NCBI GenBank assembly: GCA_949987705.1
Contig: OX465283.1
Location: forward strand, 7,544,207-7,608,206
Length of the DNA stretch: 64,000 bases
Direction of reading: 5' to 3'
From: Thereva unica
Lineage: Eukaryota; Arthropoda; Insecta; Diptera; Therevidae
Shown here piece by piece: positions 33,100-46,329 of the stretch. Each line of letters begins with the position of its first letter. Position 1 is the first letter of the stretch. The position numbers were made by a program, and so were the translations under genes. A model generated the notes under the pieces. It was not told the origin of the DNA. It ran no database searches and worked only from the letters and a program-made list of their open reading frames with translations.

Positions 33100-34212
33100 G
33101 CTTTATTCTTGAGGCTCGCACAATACCTCCGAGCTATTTACCCAGTTTTATTGTGTGCAACTATATTAGATATACATTTTTTCCAGATTTTCATTCAGTC
33201 TAATGTGTCATTCGATTTAGTTAACCCTTACAAAACTGGACCGGTTCATTGCTCTTAGGTATTTCTTTCCTAAATTTTTGATTTGGCTGCTTAGCTAATG
33301 TCCACACTCAGACGTGTAGCAGAGAAGTGGGTGTTGAGATATCTTGGTTCTAGTACAAAATATTCTATGTATGTCGTTCATTATCTTAAATATTACCTCT
33401 AGGGTTATACGATTATCTACGATTTCCAAATAATTACACTCAAGATTTTGAAATGTTTCATCCTTACCTTCTTAAATAACACTACAGTCATTGTAGGACT
33501 CTGTCCTGTTTGAGCCCAAATATTTGTTATTTCACTATAACAACCATGTACTTTGTTTTCGTATCATTTGTTGCTCTGAGATCAAAGTTTGCTGATCTTC
33601 AATCTTTTATTTCTAAAAATGAGAATAAATGTTTGTTAATTGCTTATACTGGATTACTTCATCCAGATACTTACTTCTACTCCTTTAATCCTTCATGAAA
33701 AATAGGCCCTCCAGTGGATTCTGTTTTGCGCGACAACTCTTAGCTTCAACCAGGATCTCCCAGTTGTTACGGCCTCGTTGTTACAGGTTTTCTACCTCGA
33801 CGATTCCTTGCTTATTCCAGTCGAGAGGCTTGCGTGTAGCTACACCTTAAACAAAGTTAGTAGCCTCAGCTCATAAGAAAATTTAATCGGTGGTTAAGAT
33901 ATCGATCGAGCATCAGCCTTTTTAGTATGATTTCTTTCATAAGGCGTCGGTATGGTGTGGACTCTTCATTCTACGTTTCTATGACAGCTTGAGTGCTCGA
34001 AAGCTTGAAAATCTCACGAGCTCGACCGCGTATATGCTTTGCCTACTCGAAGCTTGAAACGAGCCTAAGTTCTTTAGTTGACATTTGAAGTTATTATTAT
34101 ATTTCTTTCTTTTATTTTGCTTTTAGTTCTTTATTAATAATTTAGCGTCCCCTTGTTTCCACAAATTGCTTTTAGACATATTTACAACCCTAACTTTCAT
34201 AATTTCGAACAT
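33100..34212. other. intergenic, no gene recognised
   Basis: Short open frames only. No family match by eye. Confidence 0.3.
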
Positions 34213-34350
34213 TCAAGCTTTCAAGCCCGGTTTACATGACAAGCACTGGAGCCGATCAGAAAGATCTTTTGGTCGAGTCCAGTCAAGCTGCTTTCGTTAA
34301 CTTTTGTACTTGAAGTACGCTTCAAGCTGTCATGGAAACGAACTAGTGCA
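34213..34350 (+). repeat. dispersed repeat, copy 1 of 2
   Basis: 'tcaagcccggtttacatgac', 'aagc', 'gatcagaaagatctttt', 'agtccagtcaagctgctt' and 'aagctgtcatggaaacg' match 47866-47985 in order at about 75-80% by eye. Function unknown. Confidence 0.65.
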
Positions 34351-36060
34351 TACATTCGACTTTTGTAATGGTGGGTCCAGACTATAAGGACTTTTATTCG
34401 TTCGATTTCTAATTGTAATTGATTACAGATTGTAAAGTTTGAATGCAACGATGTCAACGGAATGTCTATACGGATTCTTTGGAACTTTTTCATAGGTTTT
34501 GCTTTGTTGAATTGCGTCAATGCAGTAAGTCGATGATACGTGATGATACACCCTTTTGCTCCAGGTAGAGCTGGAGCATGTCGCGAACAGACCTTATACG
34601 ACTTGTATTATTATGTTGTTTTCATGCCTATTTTAGTCTTGCCGTTATTACACACATTTAAAGGTTTAAACTAAAAAAGAAATTTATCAAATTATTTAAA
34701 GTTTTGAATATTATTTTGTATACTATTGTCATTCATGAAATAAAAAACTTCTTACCTAGGTTTCAGCTGTTCATAAAAATGCGTCTGTAGTTGACGTTTG
34801 TCGTCGAGTCCACTGGTCTAAAATCACTGTTTGCCATTTTGTTATAAAAAATTTGTTCTCATGTATCTAAAAAACGAATTCGGTTTAATATAATTAAAAT
34901 AAATGATGTATAATAGATTTGAGTAGTAATGAACTAATGTGATACATACAATCGAATTCCGAGAGACAAAATCATACATCTTAGGGTTCATAGATCGGTT
35001 TCATTTAGTAATTGGTATCTAGTAGCTTAAATTTAAATATCCATGTTCTTTTCTCATTTTGAAATTTTAAAATGCAGAATAAGAACCACTTTTCTTGTCG
35101 TTTTGAAATCTATAACTCCATTTTAAAGCACATAAATATATTTTATCCACCAGGAACAAAAAAATATCTCAAAAATCTGCAATTACACAAATTTAATAAA
35201 AATAAAAATCAAGTACAATAAGTAATAAATGAAAAAAAATAAATAATATAGCGCAAAAGGAAAACTAATAATAAGACAATACTAAGGTACAAAAAAGAAA
35301 ATTAGAACCAAAAAAAAAACTAAACAAAAACGAAAAAACCAAAACATACACACAAAAAATATTTTGTAAACCAAAAAATAATTTATATTTTAAGTCATAA
35401 TTTCCTTTAAAAGAAAAAAACTAATAAAAACACAAAAACACACGAAAAATACCAAAAGAAGAAAGAAACTATTCTCAAAAATTGTTCCTTTTAAAAATAT
35501 TTTTAATATTATTAACTAAGTAGAAGATTTTAATTAAATAAAAAACAATTGTAAATGTGAACAACAAAAAATAAAAGAAAGAAAGAGAAAAAATGAATAA
35601 AGTAAGATGGCGGAGAATTTTACTATTATTATTATTATTCCTTAAGAGAAATTAATTAATTAATAACAAAACAAAATAATTAAATTGTAAATAAAATTTA
35701 TAGAATATTTTCTGAGCAATAGAATCAAAAAATAATTAAAAAAATATATTTAACAGAATAGTTAATATTAAAATTAAAAACTAAAAAAATATTTTTAATT
35801 CATTTTTAAGTGAAACAAAGTCAAAGAAGCTCAAGTCAAGATCAAACCAAATATTTTGAAAAATCTAGTTTAAAAAAAGGAAGTTTTAGCATTATTTAAG
35901 TAGTTTTTTTTTATAGAACTGTATTGTTTTTTTAGATTAAAGTTGAGAGGAAAGAGAAAGATTAATAATATTTTTACTTTAAATGTGGTAGTGAATGGTA
36001 TGTAAAATGGGATGAAATCAATTTGTAATAAAAGTATAAATATTTCAATAGCAAATTTTT
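34351..36060. other. extremely AT-rich stretch
   Basis: From about 35000 to 36060 the DNA is almost entirely A/T with long A- and T-runs and repeated AATAAA-like words, plus a (TTA)n microsatellite at about 35623-35640. No gene. It could be an old 3' untranslated or LINE tail, or simply low-complexity intergenic DNA. Confidence 0.4.
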
Positions 36061-36062
36061 TT

Positions 36063-36480
36063 TGTTTGTTTTTATTTATTTACCATCTGGAGTCCGGTGG
36101 GTCTCGCTGCGCCCATAAGCCTGAAGTATGGCGTGCGCCAAAACAATTGGGAATCTAAAAATCGCTTTTTACATGGGCAGTGAGAGTCTGAAATGCAGCC
36201 TAAAGATGATCACTGAATCGTTGCAAATCAACTGGGAGTGAGTTCCATAAAAGAGCTGCGAAGACAAAGAAAGAACGCTGTCCAAATTAAAGAAATTATA
36301 ATTTCTAAGCGATTGCGAGAACTGAACAAACTCATTATGGTAATCAGGGCCTGTACACTCGAAGATGAAACGAAAGGAAAACGAAACCGTTTTGTCAAAA
36401 TGCTACAAATGCGTTTTTGTCTAAACAAACGATGAGATATTTGTAATCGTCTTCGTTCAGACGTTAGTGCTTCTAGTGTG
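36063..36480 (-). pseudogene. LINE 3' end with (TAAA)n-type tail
   Basis: Minus-strand frame reads FVFAALLWNSLPVDLQRFSDH, the LWN.LP signature near the end of CR1/Jockey-type LINE proteins, followed by a stop and a short 3'UTR. A T-rich/(ATTT) run at 36058-36085 on + would be the tail. Tail type suggests kinship with 11785-12640 rather than the poly-A LINE. Confidence 0.65.
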
Positions 36481-36949
36481 TAGTCAGTTTTGAGATTAAA
36501 ATGTGAGTTGAGATTGTTAATTATTTTGATAGTTTTAATTTATTTTGCATAATAGGTCAAAATTTACAAACGCAAGAAAATACGAGATTATCGTCTCCAG
36601 GAGTAGGAAATATATTTTCGTCTCGTCTCGTTATTTCGTTCCGTTTCTTTAGATATGATTTTCGGATATCTAGAGGGTTAAACTGAAATACAATTAAGAG
36701 GTATAGGCAGAGTACGGAAACGCACACCCGTCTGCGCACACACTCATGAGTTGTGTGCGCTTTGCTTGTCCTTATTACTCACGCACGTGAGCTGTATGCG
36801 CTTGAATTATTTCGTGTGCGCACATATGTCGAAAAATTAGTTTTGATTGGATCGTGTGCTCTGAGTCGATTATTTGCTTAATGGCATTTTTTAAAGCCCC
36901 AATTTTTCCCAGTTTGGTATAGAAAAGTGTGAGCGTATCGTGCTTCGTT

Positions 36950-38445
36950 ACGAACCGTAAGACGGGCGCAGCCATGGATCTCGGACAGCCGTCTGCACCT
37001 CGTCGATCAGTGGAAGCGAATGACACACGTCAACTTAATACCGATGATTGAACAAAGAAGTTCGACGAGAGCGTAATGGAATAACGTTGCGGCCGACATC
37101 GAAAATGCGGCGTTAAAGCACGAGTACCGAACGCTGTACCAGACAATCCGGCGATTAAGCGGCAAAACAACATCAACAAACGACATCATCAAAAAATCGG
37201 ATGAAACTTTCGTGACTTTTCCCCATGGACGCTTGCAACGGTGGAGAGAATTCTTCCACCAACTGTACAACCACGAACTGCCATATGGTCCCGCTTTCGA
37301 ACCGCCGACGAATCAGAGTCTCGATACCGAATCGACAATTACCAAGGTAAAGACGGCAATAAAATCACTGAAAAATGGAAAAGCGCCGGGAATAGACCAA
37401 GTAACCGCCGAGATGACCAAAGCCGGAGGTGATGTCTTACCACAACGACTTCATGTCCTCATAACACACATAGGGCATTCGAATCGTGTCCCTTTGGCGT
37501 GGAAGAAAGCCATCGGTCCCAATTTTGAAGAAAGGCGACAGCCGGGAATGCAAAAATTATCGCGGTTTAGCATCCTTTCGATCTTCGGCAAAGTATTTAC
37601 GGAAATCTTACAATCGAGGCTACAGAAACATCGAGAGCAAGCGAGCCAGAAAGAACAAGCTGGATATAGAACACATCGGAACAAGAATTCGTTGCGGCAA
37701 GCGAACTGTCGTGGTTTTCATCGATTTCAATTCCGCTTTCGATTACGTCGCTTGGAGCAACTTGGAAACCGAATACGCGTCATTGAAAATCATCCAACTT
37801 CTCCAAGAGTCGTACCATGGCTCAACCAGAAGCAGGATCATTGGTTGAGAAAACGAAAGTGACATCGACGGCCACGTTCACAGCCGCATCGGTCAGGCAA
37901 CAGCAACATTTGCCTCGCACAAGTGGTGCATATGGAAACGAACAAATATTACGATCAACGGTACGGCTTTACCGAGCGTTGGTCTTTCCTATTCTTCTTT
38001 ATGGATCGGAAACGTTGACACTGCTTAAACCGGACGTCAACCAGTTCGAGGTCTTCCAAATGCCATGATTGAGGCATATTATCGGTGTTTCACTTCGCCA
38101 TAGCCTTCGAAACGAGACAGTACATATAAAAATGTCGACTACGGTGGTACGGACATGTTTGCCGATTGGATGATAACCGCTTGCCATGTCAACTTCTCTG
38201 GCGAGACCGTCTGGCAGACTGGAGAATTCAGTGATCGGCACCGAAGAAAACCTGGTAAAAGAATATCGAGGGCGGCTTAAAGAATCAACGATTTATCAGT
38301 TATCGAGGCTCGAGACGTCGCCAAAAACTCGTCAAGAATGGAAACGAATCGTGGATGGAGTTCGAGAGCCAGCGACATCGACAGCCGTTGCGGGAACGTT
38401 CCACCTGTACCGCCAGCTAACGGATCAAAAAAGAAGAAAAAAAGA
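36950..38445 (+). pseudogene. RTE-like LINE, decayed copy
   Basis: Successive frames give W.EFFHQLYNHELP and AIKSLKNGKAPGIDQVTAEM (RT start), TVVVFIDFNSAFDYVAW (motif A), LVFPILLYGSETLTLLKPDV (thumb) and a C-terminal KTRQEWKRIVDGVREPA. The catalytic YADD region is deleted between about 37840 and 37880. The tail is A-rich with 'agaagaaaaaaa'. Same family as 42304-44500. Confidence 0.8.
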
Positions 38446-41214
38446 CCCAAAGAACTGAGAGGTAGGAGCTTCTTTGTAGAATGATGTCCAATGTCCACCT
38501 TTAGACTCACCCACGAGCACTAATGTAGTGAATTGGGTGCTGAGCTTCATCGAAACCATTTCGCCGCAAAGAAAGCAGAGACGTCAGGTCGCTGGCCCGT
38601 ATGTCTACTTGAGCGAGTAATGCTTTTACAACTCGTATCGGTCTGGACTCAAACGTGAGTTACGTGAGTTATTAGTAGGAATCTGACATCACCGTCTGTG
38701 TTTGGACTTCCATCGGTGATTCCTAGCTTTGGCATAGGTCTTACAGACAGTTCCACATTCGGTGCTAATCGACTAATGATACGACTCTAACCACTCTCTC
38801 ATGATCCTGGCCAGTGCTGAGCAGCAACCGTACGTGAGGATTCTTTTGTACCACGAGCTGTGTGACTATCTTTAGTTTGACGCACCATCTCTTCACGAAC
38901 TTCTTTTTACAGGCGTAGTATTACATTTCTTTTAACCGCATTTAGTTGGTATCCGATTGAAGGCAGACCTATTTAACGATAAGGATTAGTTAATGAACTT
39001 TTCGGTATTTTAAAGCACATGACTTTATATTCCCACCAAACTTTTCAAACATACAATTTATACTTTTTTGAAACCCTTTAGCAATACCTAACGCGATCAA
39101 GAAACATTTAAGCCTAAAAGAAGATATTTTCAGGTAACACAATCTTGGCTTCATTTTAGTATGTCATTATTTAAATATTATTTATTTACTTTCTAAGATT
39201 AAAATCACAAAAAAAAATCCTTTTTTGTTACACATTTTTAGTCCCAACATAAAAAAGGGAAAAAATTACAAGAATAGTTCCGAATTTCAAGCGGAAATAT
39301 TTATGACAGCCAGGAGATCAGTCCGAAGACATCCCTAATTACACATAATTACAGCACGGCTCTCGAGGTCACCGAAAATTACATCTTCATGGGAAAAAGG
39401 AGTTTCGAAAAAAATTAGAAATAAAAATACAAATCCTCGGCCATAAAACAGGGTGCCAAAAACAAACAGGCACCGCCCAGTAGTTTGAGACTTCACGAAT
39501 ACCCCGAAAAAGGGTCCAAATCTAAATAATAAAATCACAAAGGAAAGTGAACCAAAAAAATTAAGGATATCTGCGAAAGTAACTGTTTAAACCTTCCTCG
39601 GGCCAAAAAGAAGGGTAAAAGGACGACTTTGGTAATTTCGAAAAACAAAAAAAGGACAAACTCGGAAAGTTTATTGCGGGTGCGTTAAGAGTTTTTAGTA
39701 TAAATGTGCAGAAGACAAGAAATGTAAACCAATAAAAGAATATCCTGGAAAGGAGCTGGAATTATTTCATGGACGGACATACGGTAATGGATTAGCAAGG
39801 ATTTAATTCATAAAGGAGAGTTTCGAGTAAAAAAGGCGAACAAGCTTCTTGAGATTTCAGCCAGGGCTAGAAAGGACTCGAATTTCACTTTTTACCCTGA
39901 ATCAGACCTTAAGTCCCCAAGGAACAATCCACAAATCCTGAAAAACGGGCGCATGCCAATTATTTGCAATAAATCACCTTTTCATAACCTCCAGGACCTT
40001 AGCCGAAGATATCGGTCGTAAAGAGGAGGAAATGAACAGAATGAAACATCAAGAACGTCCACAATTAAAGATGGACATGCACCGAAAGGATCCCTGAAAT
40101 CACCCTCAATCCTGGGTGAGTGTGTGTGTGTGTGTGTCTGCAGAACCAACTGCTCAAACTGTCTCGGGTTTAGGGATGTAAAATTTTTTGTCACTGGGCG
40201 ATTTTTTTGTTGTGGAAAACGTGTGCATTCCATTTTCTATAGTTTGACCAGAAAAAATTATGGAAAAAACTTCTGACCCTCCGCCGAAATCAGGACTCGG
40301 AAATGTTTGCGTTGAGGGCTAGAGGACACGGCGCTCAACTTCTGGTCTCCTGCGCATGGGGCAGATGTTTTCGGATTGGTACTCGTCGCATGCTATTTAA
40401 TATCCACTAACAACGCAAATATCAAAACGTGCGGCTGTTTGTCCTGTCGGATTGGGGCTCGAGGGACACAAATCGAACTTCTTGGATTTTCGACTCACTT
40501 CAGAGTATAACTCTAAAAACTTACTGCAGCTACCAAACCTCCTTAGATCAAGACTTCTTTTAGCACAATCTCCTACTAACGAATTTCCCTACAGGAGCCA
40601 TCATAAGGGATCCTTTTGTCCTTGACTATTATCACATGGCACGAGACGGATTTCAACGCCAGCATGGCCATTCCGCAGCGAGTGACAATCGCACGACAAA
40701 AGTGAAAACAGAAAATCTGATGAGCGTGACATTTCCATTTCGGAGGTGATTTTCTGCCATTGTTGTGGAACGATGATAAAATCTGCCGTCGTCGGCAGCA
40801 ATTTTGAGAATTTTCAACTTTAACGGGATTAGAGTTTGCGCTACTTTAGATAAGATTGGCTTAAGCTCATCAACAGTCTTCACAACATCCCGACAGCATC
40901 GGATCGATAAGTAGCGTTAAATTAGGTGAAAATATTTTTGCGAGAGGATTCTGTTTTTTTAGATGGAGTACAACAATGGAATGTCATGCGCTACAGATGC
41001 AAGATGGCGCTGGAGTTTGTTCGTGATTGGTTTACATATTTTTAAGTAAGTTCAATTGTACTGCTTTGATTAGGCTTCGGATATAAGCAAACTTTGTCAC
41101 CTTTATTTTTTCAGTAAAAAACTAAGTACAGGAATCATCCAGTCTGGTCGTACTCGTCCTTGTCGTACTCTGTATTTAAGCTAGGATCAAATATAGGATT
41201 TTACTGGAATTACA
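38446..41214. other. intergenic, no gene recognised
   Basis: No coding region supported. Contains a (TG)n microsatellite at about 40118-40137. Confidence 0.35.
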
Positions 41215-41349
41215 AATCGGACCGCTGCTAGAGGAACCCAGTAGTCGATCATATTACTACCGACATGGAAGGGGACACATCGAACAACCTTAGAGATAAA
41301 AAATAACTCCAGCTTTTGTTCGTTTTGAAGGCGTTGAATTCTTTCGGCC
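41215..41349 (-). mobile_element. CR1-like LINE fragment, left of the foldback
   Basis: 'ttttgttcgttttg' and 'gcgttgaattc' match 4208-4230 of the intact LINE. Homology stops at the TTAA at 41350 and resumes at 42080, so the foldback element split this copy. The homology further left is weak, so the outer boundary is approximate. Confidence 0.55.
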
Positions 41350-42079
41350 TTAAGGGGGTAGACTACAGTAAAATTTTCAAAAAATTCATTTCTTTTTTTT
41401 TTTGCTTTAAATTTGAAATCAGCCACCTCGAAAACCACCGAGTGAGAAATTTCATCACAAAATAATCAAGATTTCACGTTTTGGCCAGAAATTTGGGACT
41501 CTGTCCCACAGTGCAATGTTCAAACGCGTTTTTCTCGAAACGATGTTTTTCAAAACGGTGTACATGATATCTCAAGATCTAATCAACGAATTGACTTGAA
41601 ATTTGACACACTTCTTTTATGGATGAGTGCCTCTGGCGTCACGTAGGATTTTGTCAATATCTTGCTTTGTTCAATAATTATTAACAATCATAACATGAAA
41701 TTTGTGCAAATACGTTTTTTCGGCACAAATTTCATGTTATGATTGTTAATAATTATTGAACAAAGCAAGATATTGACAAAATCCTACGTGACGCCAGAGG
41801 CACTCATCCATAAAAGAAGTGTGTCAAATTTCAAGTCAATTCGTTGATTAGATCTTGAGATATCATGTACACCGTTTTGAAAAACATCGTTTCGAGAAAA
41901 ACGCGTTTGAACATTGCACTGTGGGACAGAGTCCCAAATTTCTGGCCAAAACGTGAAATCTTGATTATTTTGTGATGAAATTTCTAACTCGGTGGTTTTC
42001 GAGGTGGCTGATTTCAAATTTAAAGCAAAAAAAAAAGAAATGAATTTTTTGAAAATTTTACTGTAGTCTACCCCCTTAA
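41350..42079. mobile_element. 730-bp TTAA-flanked near-perfect foldback element
   Basis: Arms 41350-41707 (358 bp) and 41723-42079 (357 bp) are reverse complements differing, by my reading, at one substitution and one homopolymer length, around a 15-bp loop. Ends read TTAAGGGGGTAGACTACAG and its complement, so both outer borders are TTAA, the duplication made by piggyBac-type transposases. Flanking LINE sequence rejoins across a single TTAA. No transposase is encoded; the open frame inside one arm is an artefact of the repeat. Such an arm length would form a long double-stranded RNA if transcribed. Confidence 0.92.
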
Positions 42080-42300
42080 TCAATAATGAGTTCGTCAACT
42101 CTGGTATATGCTTATTTTACATTTTCGAAGGCATACAAGTAACGTAGAACACCGTCATTAGGTAAGGTGTGAAGTGGTTTAAAAGAGGTTGAAAGCAAAG
42201 AGCGGGTCGCCGTGCACCAGTAGAGATGGTATGGAGCTCAGATCCGACACCATTCCATATTACCTTAATTGAACGGCTAAAACGAAAACTCTCAATACTT
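42080..42300 (-). mobile_element. CR1-like LINE fragment, right of the foldback
   Basis: 'aatcaataatgag', 'gcatacaagtaacgtagaac', 'ccgtcatta' and 'attaccttaattgaacggct' align to 4250-4560 of the intact LINE, continuing the copy that stops at 41349. Confidence 0.75.
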
Positions 42301-42303
42301 TCT

Positions 42304-44500
42304 TCTTCTTTGATGCGTTAGCTGGCGGTCCTAGATGGACGTCCCCGCAACGACTACGCTGCTGACGGTGCCCCTGGGTCTCGAACTCTATTCACGATTC
42401 GTTTCCATTCTTGACGATTTTTGGCGACGTCTCAAGCCTCGATAACTGATTAATGTTAATTCTTTAAGTCGCCCTCAAAATTCTTTAGCAAGGCTTTCTT
42501 CGGTGCCGATCGCTGAATTCTCCAGTCTGCCGGACGGTCTTGCCAGAGAAGTGGCAAGCGGTTATCATCCATTCGGCAAATATGTTCAAACCACCGTAGT
42601 TGACGTTTTTGTATTTCTTCTTCGATCAGTGTCTGTTGATCGCATCTTTGTCTGACTGTGGCCGGGTTCATGTTTGCAGTTCTGACTGCGCAGTGTAAGT
42701 TTTTGCAGTTTAACAGTTTAACTGCGATGTTCATGAACGCTCTGTTGCTACTTAGATCTAAGTCAGTTCTGCAAACATGAACCCAGCCTGTCTCGTTTCG
42801 AAGGCGATCGCGGAGTGAGACGCCGAGAATCTGCCTCAAGCATCGCATTTGGAAGACCTCGAGCTTCTTGACGTCCGATTTGAGCAGTGTCCACGTTTCC
42901 GATCCATAAATAAGAATGGGAAGGATCAACGTTCGGTAAAGGCGTACTTTCGTTTTGATGGCAATATTTGTTCGTTTCCATATGCACCACTTGAGCGCGA
43001 GGCAAATGTTGCTGTTGCCTGCCTGCCCGGCTGCGGCTATGAACGTCGGCCGTCGATGTTACTTTCATTCCCTCAACCAATGATCCCGAAAATTTGAACT
43101 TCGGAACCTGTTCGATTTGGGTTCCGTCAAGGTGAACACTGGCCCTCGATCTGTCCGTTGTGAGCACTTTGGTCTTTTCCGCATTGATTTTAACCTGTAT
43201 GAGCGGGCGATGCGCGAAATGCCGTATAAGATGTCCGTTGCTTCGGCATCCGTGTCGGCGAAGACGACGCTATCGTCGGCGAAGTTGTTATCGTCGTATC
43301 GAACTCTGAGACATTCACCGAATGCTTCACGCGTCGATCACAACGTTGAACGCTGCTTGTTGAGCCATCATACGACAGAAGTTGGATGATTTTCAATGGC
43401 ACGTGTTCGGTTTTCAATGCTCTGCGTCAGCTGTTCCAATCGATACAATGGAAAGCGGATTTGAAATCGATGAAAACGACGACGAATTCGAGGAGTTTGC
43501 GGCAACGAATTCTTTGTTCCATTAGCTGAGGAAGAGCGATTATTTGATCAATTCATCCTCGATATGGTCTAAATCCCACTTGTTCTTTCCGGCTCGTTTG
43601 CTCTCGATGTTTGAAAGGAGGCTAATACCGCGATAATTCTTACAAATTTTTCCATAATTGGGACAACGATCGCTTTCTTCCACGCCGACGGGACACGATA
43701 AGAATGCCATATGTGTGTTATGAGGGCATGGAATCGTTGTGATAAGACATCACCTCCGGCGTTGATCATTTCGGCAGTTACTTGGTCTATTCCCGGCGCT
43801 TTTCCATTTTCAGCGATTTTATTGCCGTGTTCACCTCGATAATTGTCGGTTCGGTATCGAGAAACTGGTTCGACGGCTGTTCGATAATCGGCCCATCAAG
43901 AGAAGTCACGAAAGTTCCATCCGATTTTTTGATCTTGTCGCTTGTTGATGTTGCTTTGCCACCTAATCGCCAGATTGACTGGTACAGCGTCCAGCACTCG
44001 TACCTCGACGCTGCTTCTTCCATGTCGGCCACAACGTTATTCTAGTACGCTTCCCGTTCCGATTTCATTTTCTGTCAAACTTCTTTGTTCAATCGTCGGT
44101 ATTGACTCAAAGTCGACGTGTTTCATTCCCTTCCGCTGACCGACGAGGTTCAGACAGCTGTCCGAGATCTATGGCTGCATCCTTTTATGGATAGAAGGGC
44201 ACAACTCCATTGCACACCCCACGTCCAATTCTTCTTAGCTGGTGGTGGCGCCGTTTTCTTCGTTCTTTGTAATCGCTTCTGTAATTTCGCTCGTACAAGA
44301 TAATGGTCCGATCCGCAATCGGGTCCACGCTTTACACGTACGTCTTTGAGTGTCGATCGGGATCTTGCGTTAATCAAAACGTAGTCTAACATCGCCGAGT
44401 CTTTGCCGGATGGATTTCGCCAGGTGAGTTGGTGTCTGAGTGGATGGCGGTAAATGCTGTTGCCAACGATCAAGTTGTTTGACGATGCTAATGGTGCTCT
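42304..44500 (-). pseudogene. RTE-like LINE, longest decayed copy (endonuclease end to 3' tail)
   Basis: Minus-strand order: endonuclease C-terminus at 44150-44473 (TWRNPSGKDSAMLDYVLIN, GPDCGSDHYLVRAK with the SDH catalytic motif), RT start with EVNTAIKSL near 43787, thumb ILPILIYGSETWTLLKSDV, and C-terminal RQLRWFEHICRMDDNRLP at 42456-42929. It ends in a TTCTTCTTC run on +, i.e. a GAA tail, at about 42301-42310. Multiple frameshifts. A 128-bp MITE interrupts it at 42660. Confidence 0.85.
42660..42787. mobile_element. 128-bp MITE inserted in an RTE-like LINE
   Basis: Terminal inverted repeats 'gccgggttcatgtttgcag' and 'ctgcaaacatgaacccagc' bound the insert. A CTGT duplication flanks it (42656-42659 and 42788-42791). 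Removing the insert restores the LINE frame RNET..VRQRCDQQ, seen uninterrupted in related copies, so the borders are well supported. Confidence 0.85.
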
Positions 44501-44509
44501 ATTAATTCA

Positions 44510-46325
44510 AAACTTTCCAAACAAGCCTTCGCCGATATGAAATCAAGATTGCAAGACTACCTGCAGCAAAATGAACGACATTTAATACTAAATAAATTCC
44601 CCAGCACAAAATTTTCACACAGAACATCTGTTACCAAGAAGTAATCCAACCAATAACGAAAGTCCTTTCTTCTGTCAAAAATAATTTAATCGCAAAAATT
44701 TATGGCTAAATCGCCTCGCCTACCTAACACCAAAAAAAATCCAGTATGTGGGCAAAATTTTTTTCCACAACAAACCATAAGCCGCCACATGACGTCGAAA
44801 ATGTTTAAAAATGCCGAAAGACGCGGGCCTCAAATTCTGATGTCACGGCTCGTTATGAGCCTCTGAAAGGCATGAAAAGGGCCAGAGTTGCCCACATCAA
44901 ACCGCCGAGAGCCGGCCACGGAACTATCCATTACTCATTAGCTCCTTCAGCATCAATATTTTCCGTCATTTTCGATTTCGGACGTCGTTCCCTTTTTGTT
45001 TTCCAAATAAAGTCTTCTCGGAGCTCTTGAAATATTTTTTCTGTTATTGTTTTTATTGCTGCCAGCCATGAATTTCCGAGCGCAGCCATTTTCCCAAAAA
45101 ACACAAAACTGGGAAACACGCAACCCAAGTGCATCAACACTGGACAATGTATCAATAGGCAGAGGGCGAGGGTGAGCCCTAATCAAATCTACTCGTTTTC
45201 CCTACACCCACAACCGCTGCACCCTTCGTAATTGAAACAACGCAAAAAAGGGTACCAGGCAACCCCGATTTTTTTCTGACCAATCAATATCGACGCACAA
45301 AGAACGCACGATTTCTGTTTTTATCGCACAAAAGTCCTTCGTGTTGGCTTTTTTAGGGGGAAAGGGAGAAATGCAGTTGTGGGTCACTCGCATCTAAGTA
45401 ACGAAATACATCGGCCTCGCATCCTTTATCAGACAGATGCTCTCTCGACGTATCAAGGATGCAGGACTTGAGCGGCACATTCAAGCCCTTACGACCGACT
45501 TTGCATTGCGAATAATGATCGCACATGCGATGATTTTCATAGTCGAGGATCGGAAAAAGGATTTTCATGATGAATTTGCCCTAAGGCCTGGTCATAAAAG
45601 GTGGTTACTGCTTGCTGTGACAGTTTGAAAGGATCTAAAGGTGCTAGATTTTGGGACCACCTGCAGGCTGCAAATCGGCTCCTTTTTTCCAAATCTTTGT
45701 TTTGCAACCAGGTGAAAGTATTGGAATTAAAAGTTGCATATTGAAGAGGGTAAGAACTAAAAAGTGAGGACCGTGAAGGAACTTTTAATAATTTCTTGCC
45801 GAAGATTAAAGGAGTTAGCAATAAACACAGGAGTTAGAAATACATCCCCATGGCGACCTACAAGATCACATTTCTTTGTTTTTGAAAAATCATTGAACAA
45901 ATCGACGCAACACACGACATCCCATCATTGGTCGATTAAATAAATTAACTAGCATTGATACAACAACGAGGGACTTCCAACAAACTATTTGTTCGAAGGC
46001 ACATGACCCACATATAGTGGAGATTAGAGTAAACGAAAATACACATTTAAAGAGGAAAGGTCATGTCTGGAACCTGTATTCAATTAAACCGTTCAATAAT
46101 GTTACAGAAACACGCTAAGTTAAAAATATTTCCTTAATTAAAACTTCGGTCACATTCAGAGCGTAATTATCCAAACTGGACGTTTACCAGGGTTGCACCA
46201 ATTGTTCAATGATATTTCGACACAGCTACAACTTTACTCCACCCACAAAAAAATTTAAAATCATTTCCAAACAATAAAAAGAACAGGCATCCTCTAATGG
46301 AGAAAAATTACAATAGGTCATCATA
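44510..46325. other. intergenic, no gene recognised
   Basis: Short open frames (for example 45437-45628) have no recognisable family. Confidence 0.3.
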
Positions 46326-46329
46326 ACTA

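Noticed and set aside
41784..42098. 104-codon ORF
   Set aside because: Lies within one arm of the foldback; its mirror exists in the other arm and no family resemblance is seen.
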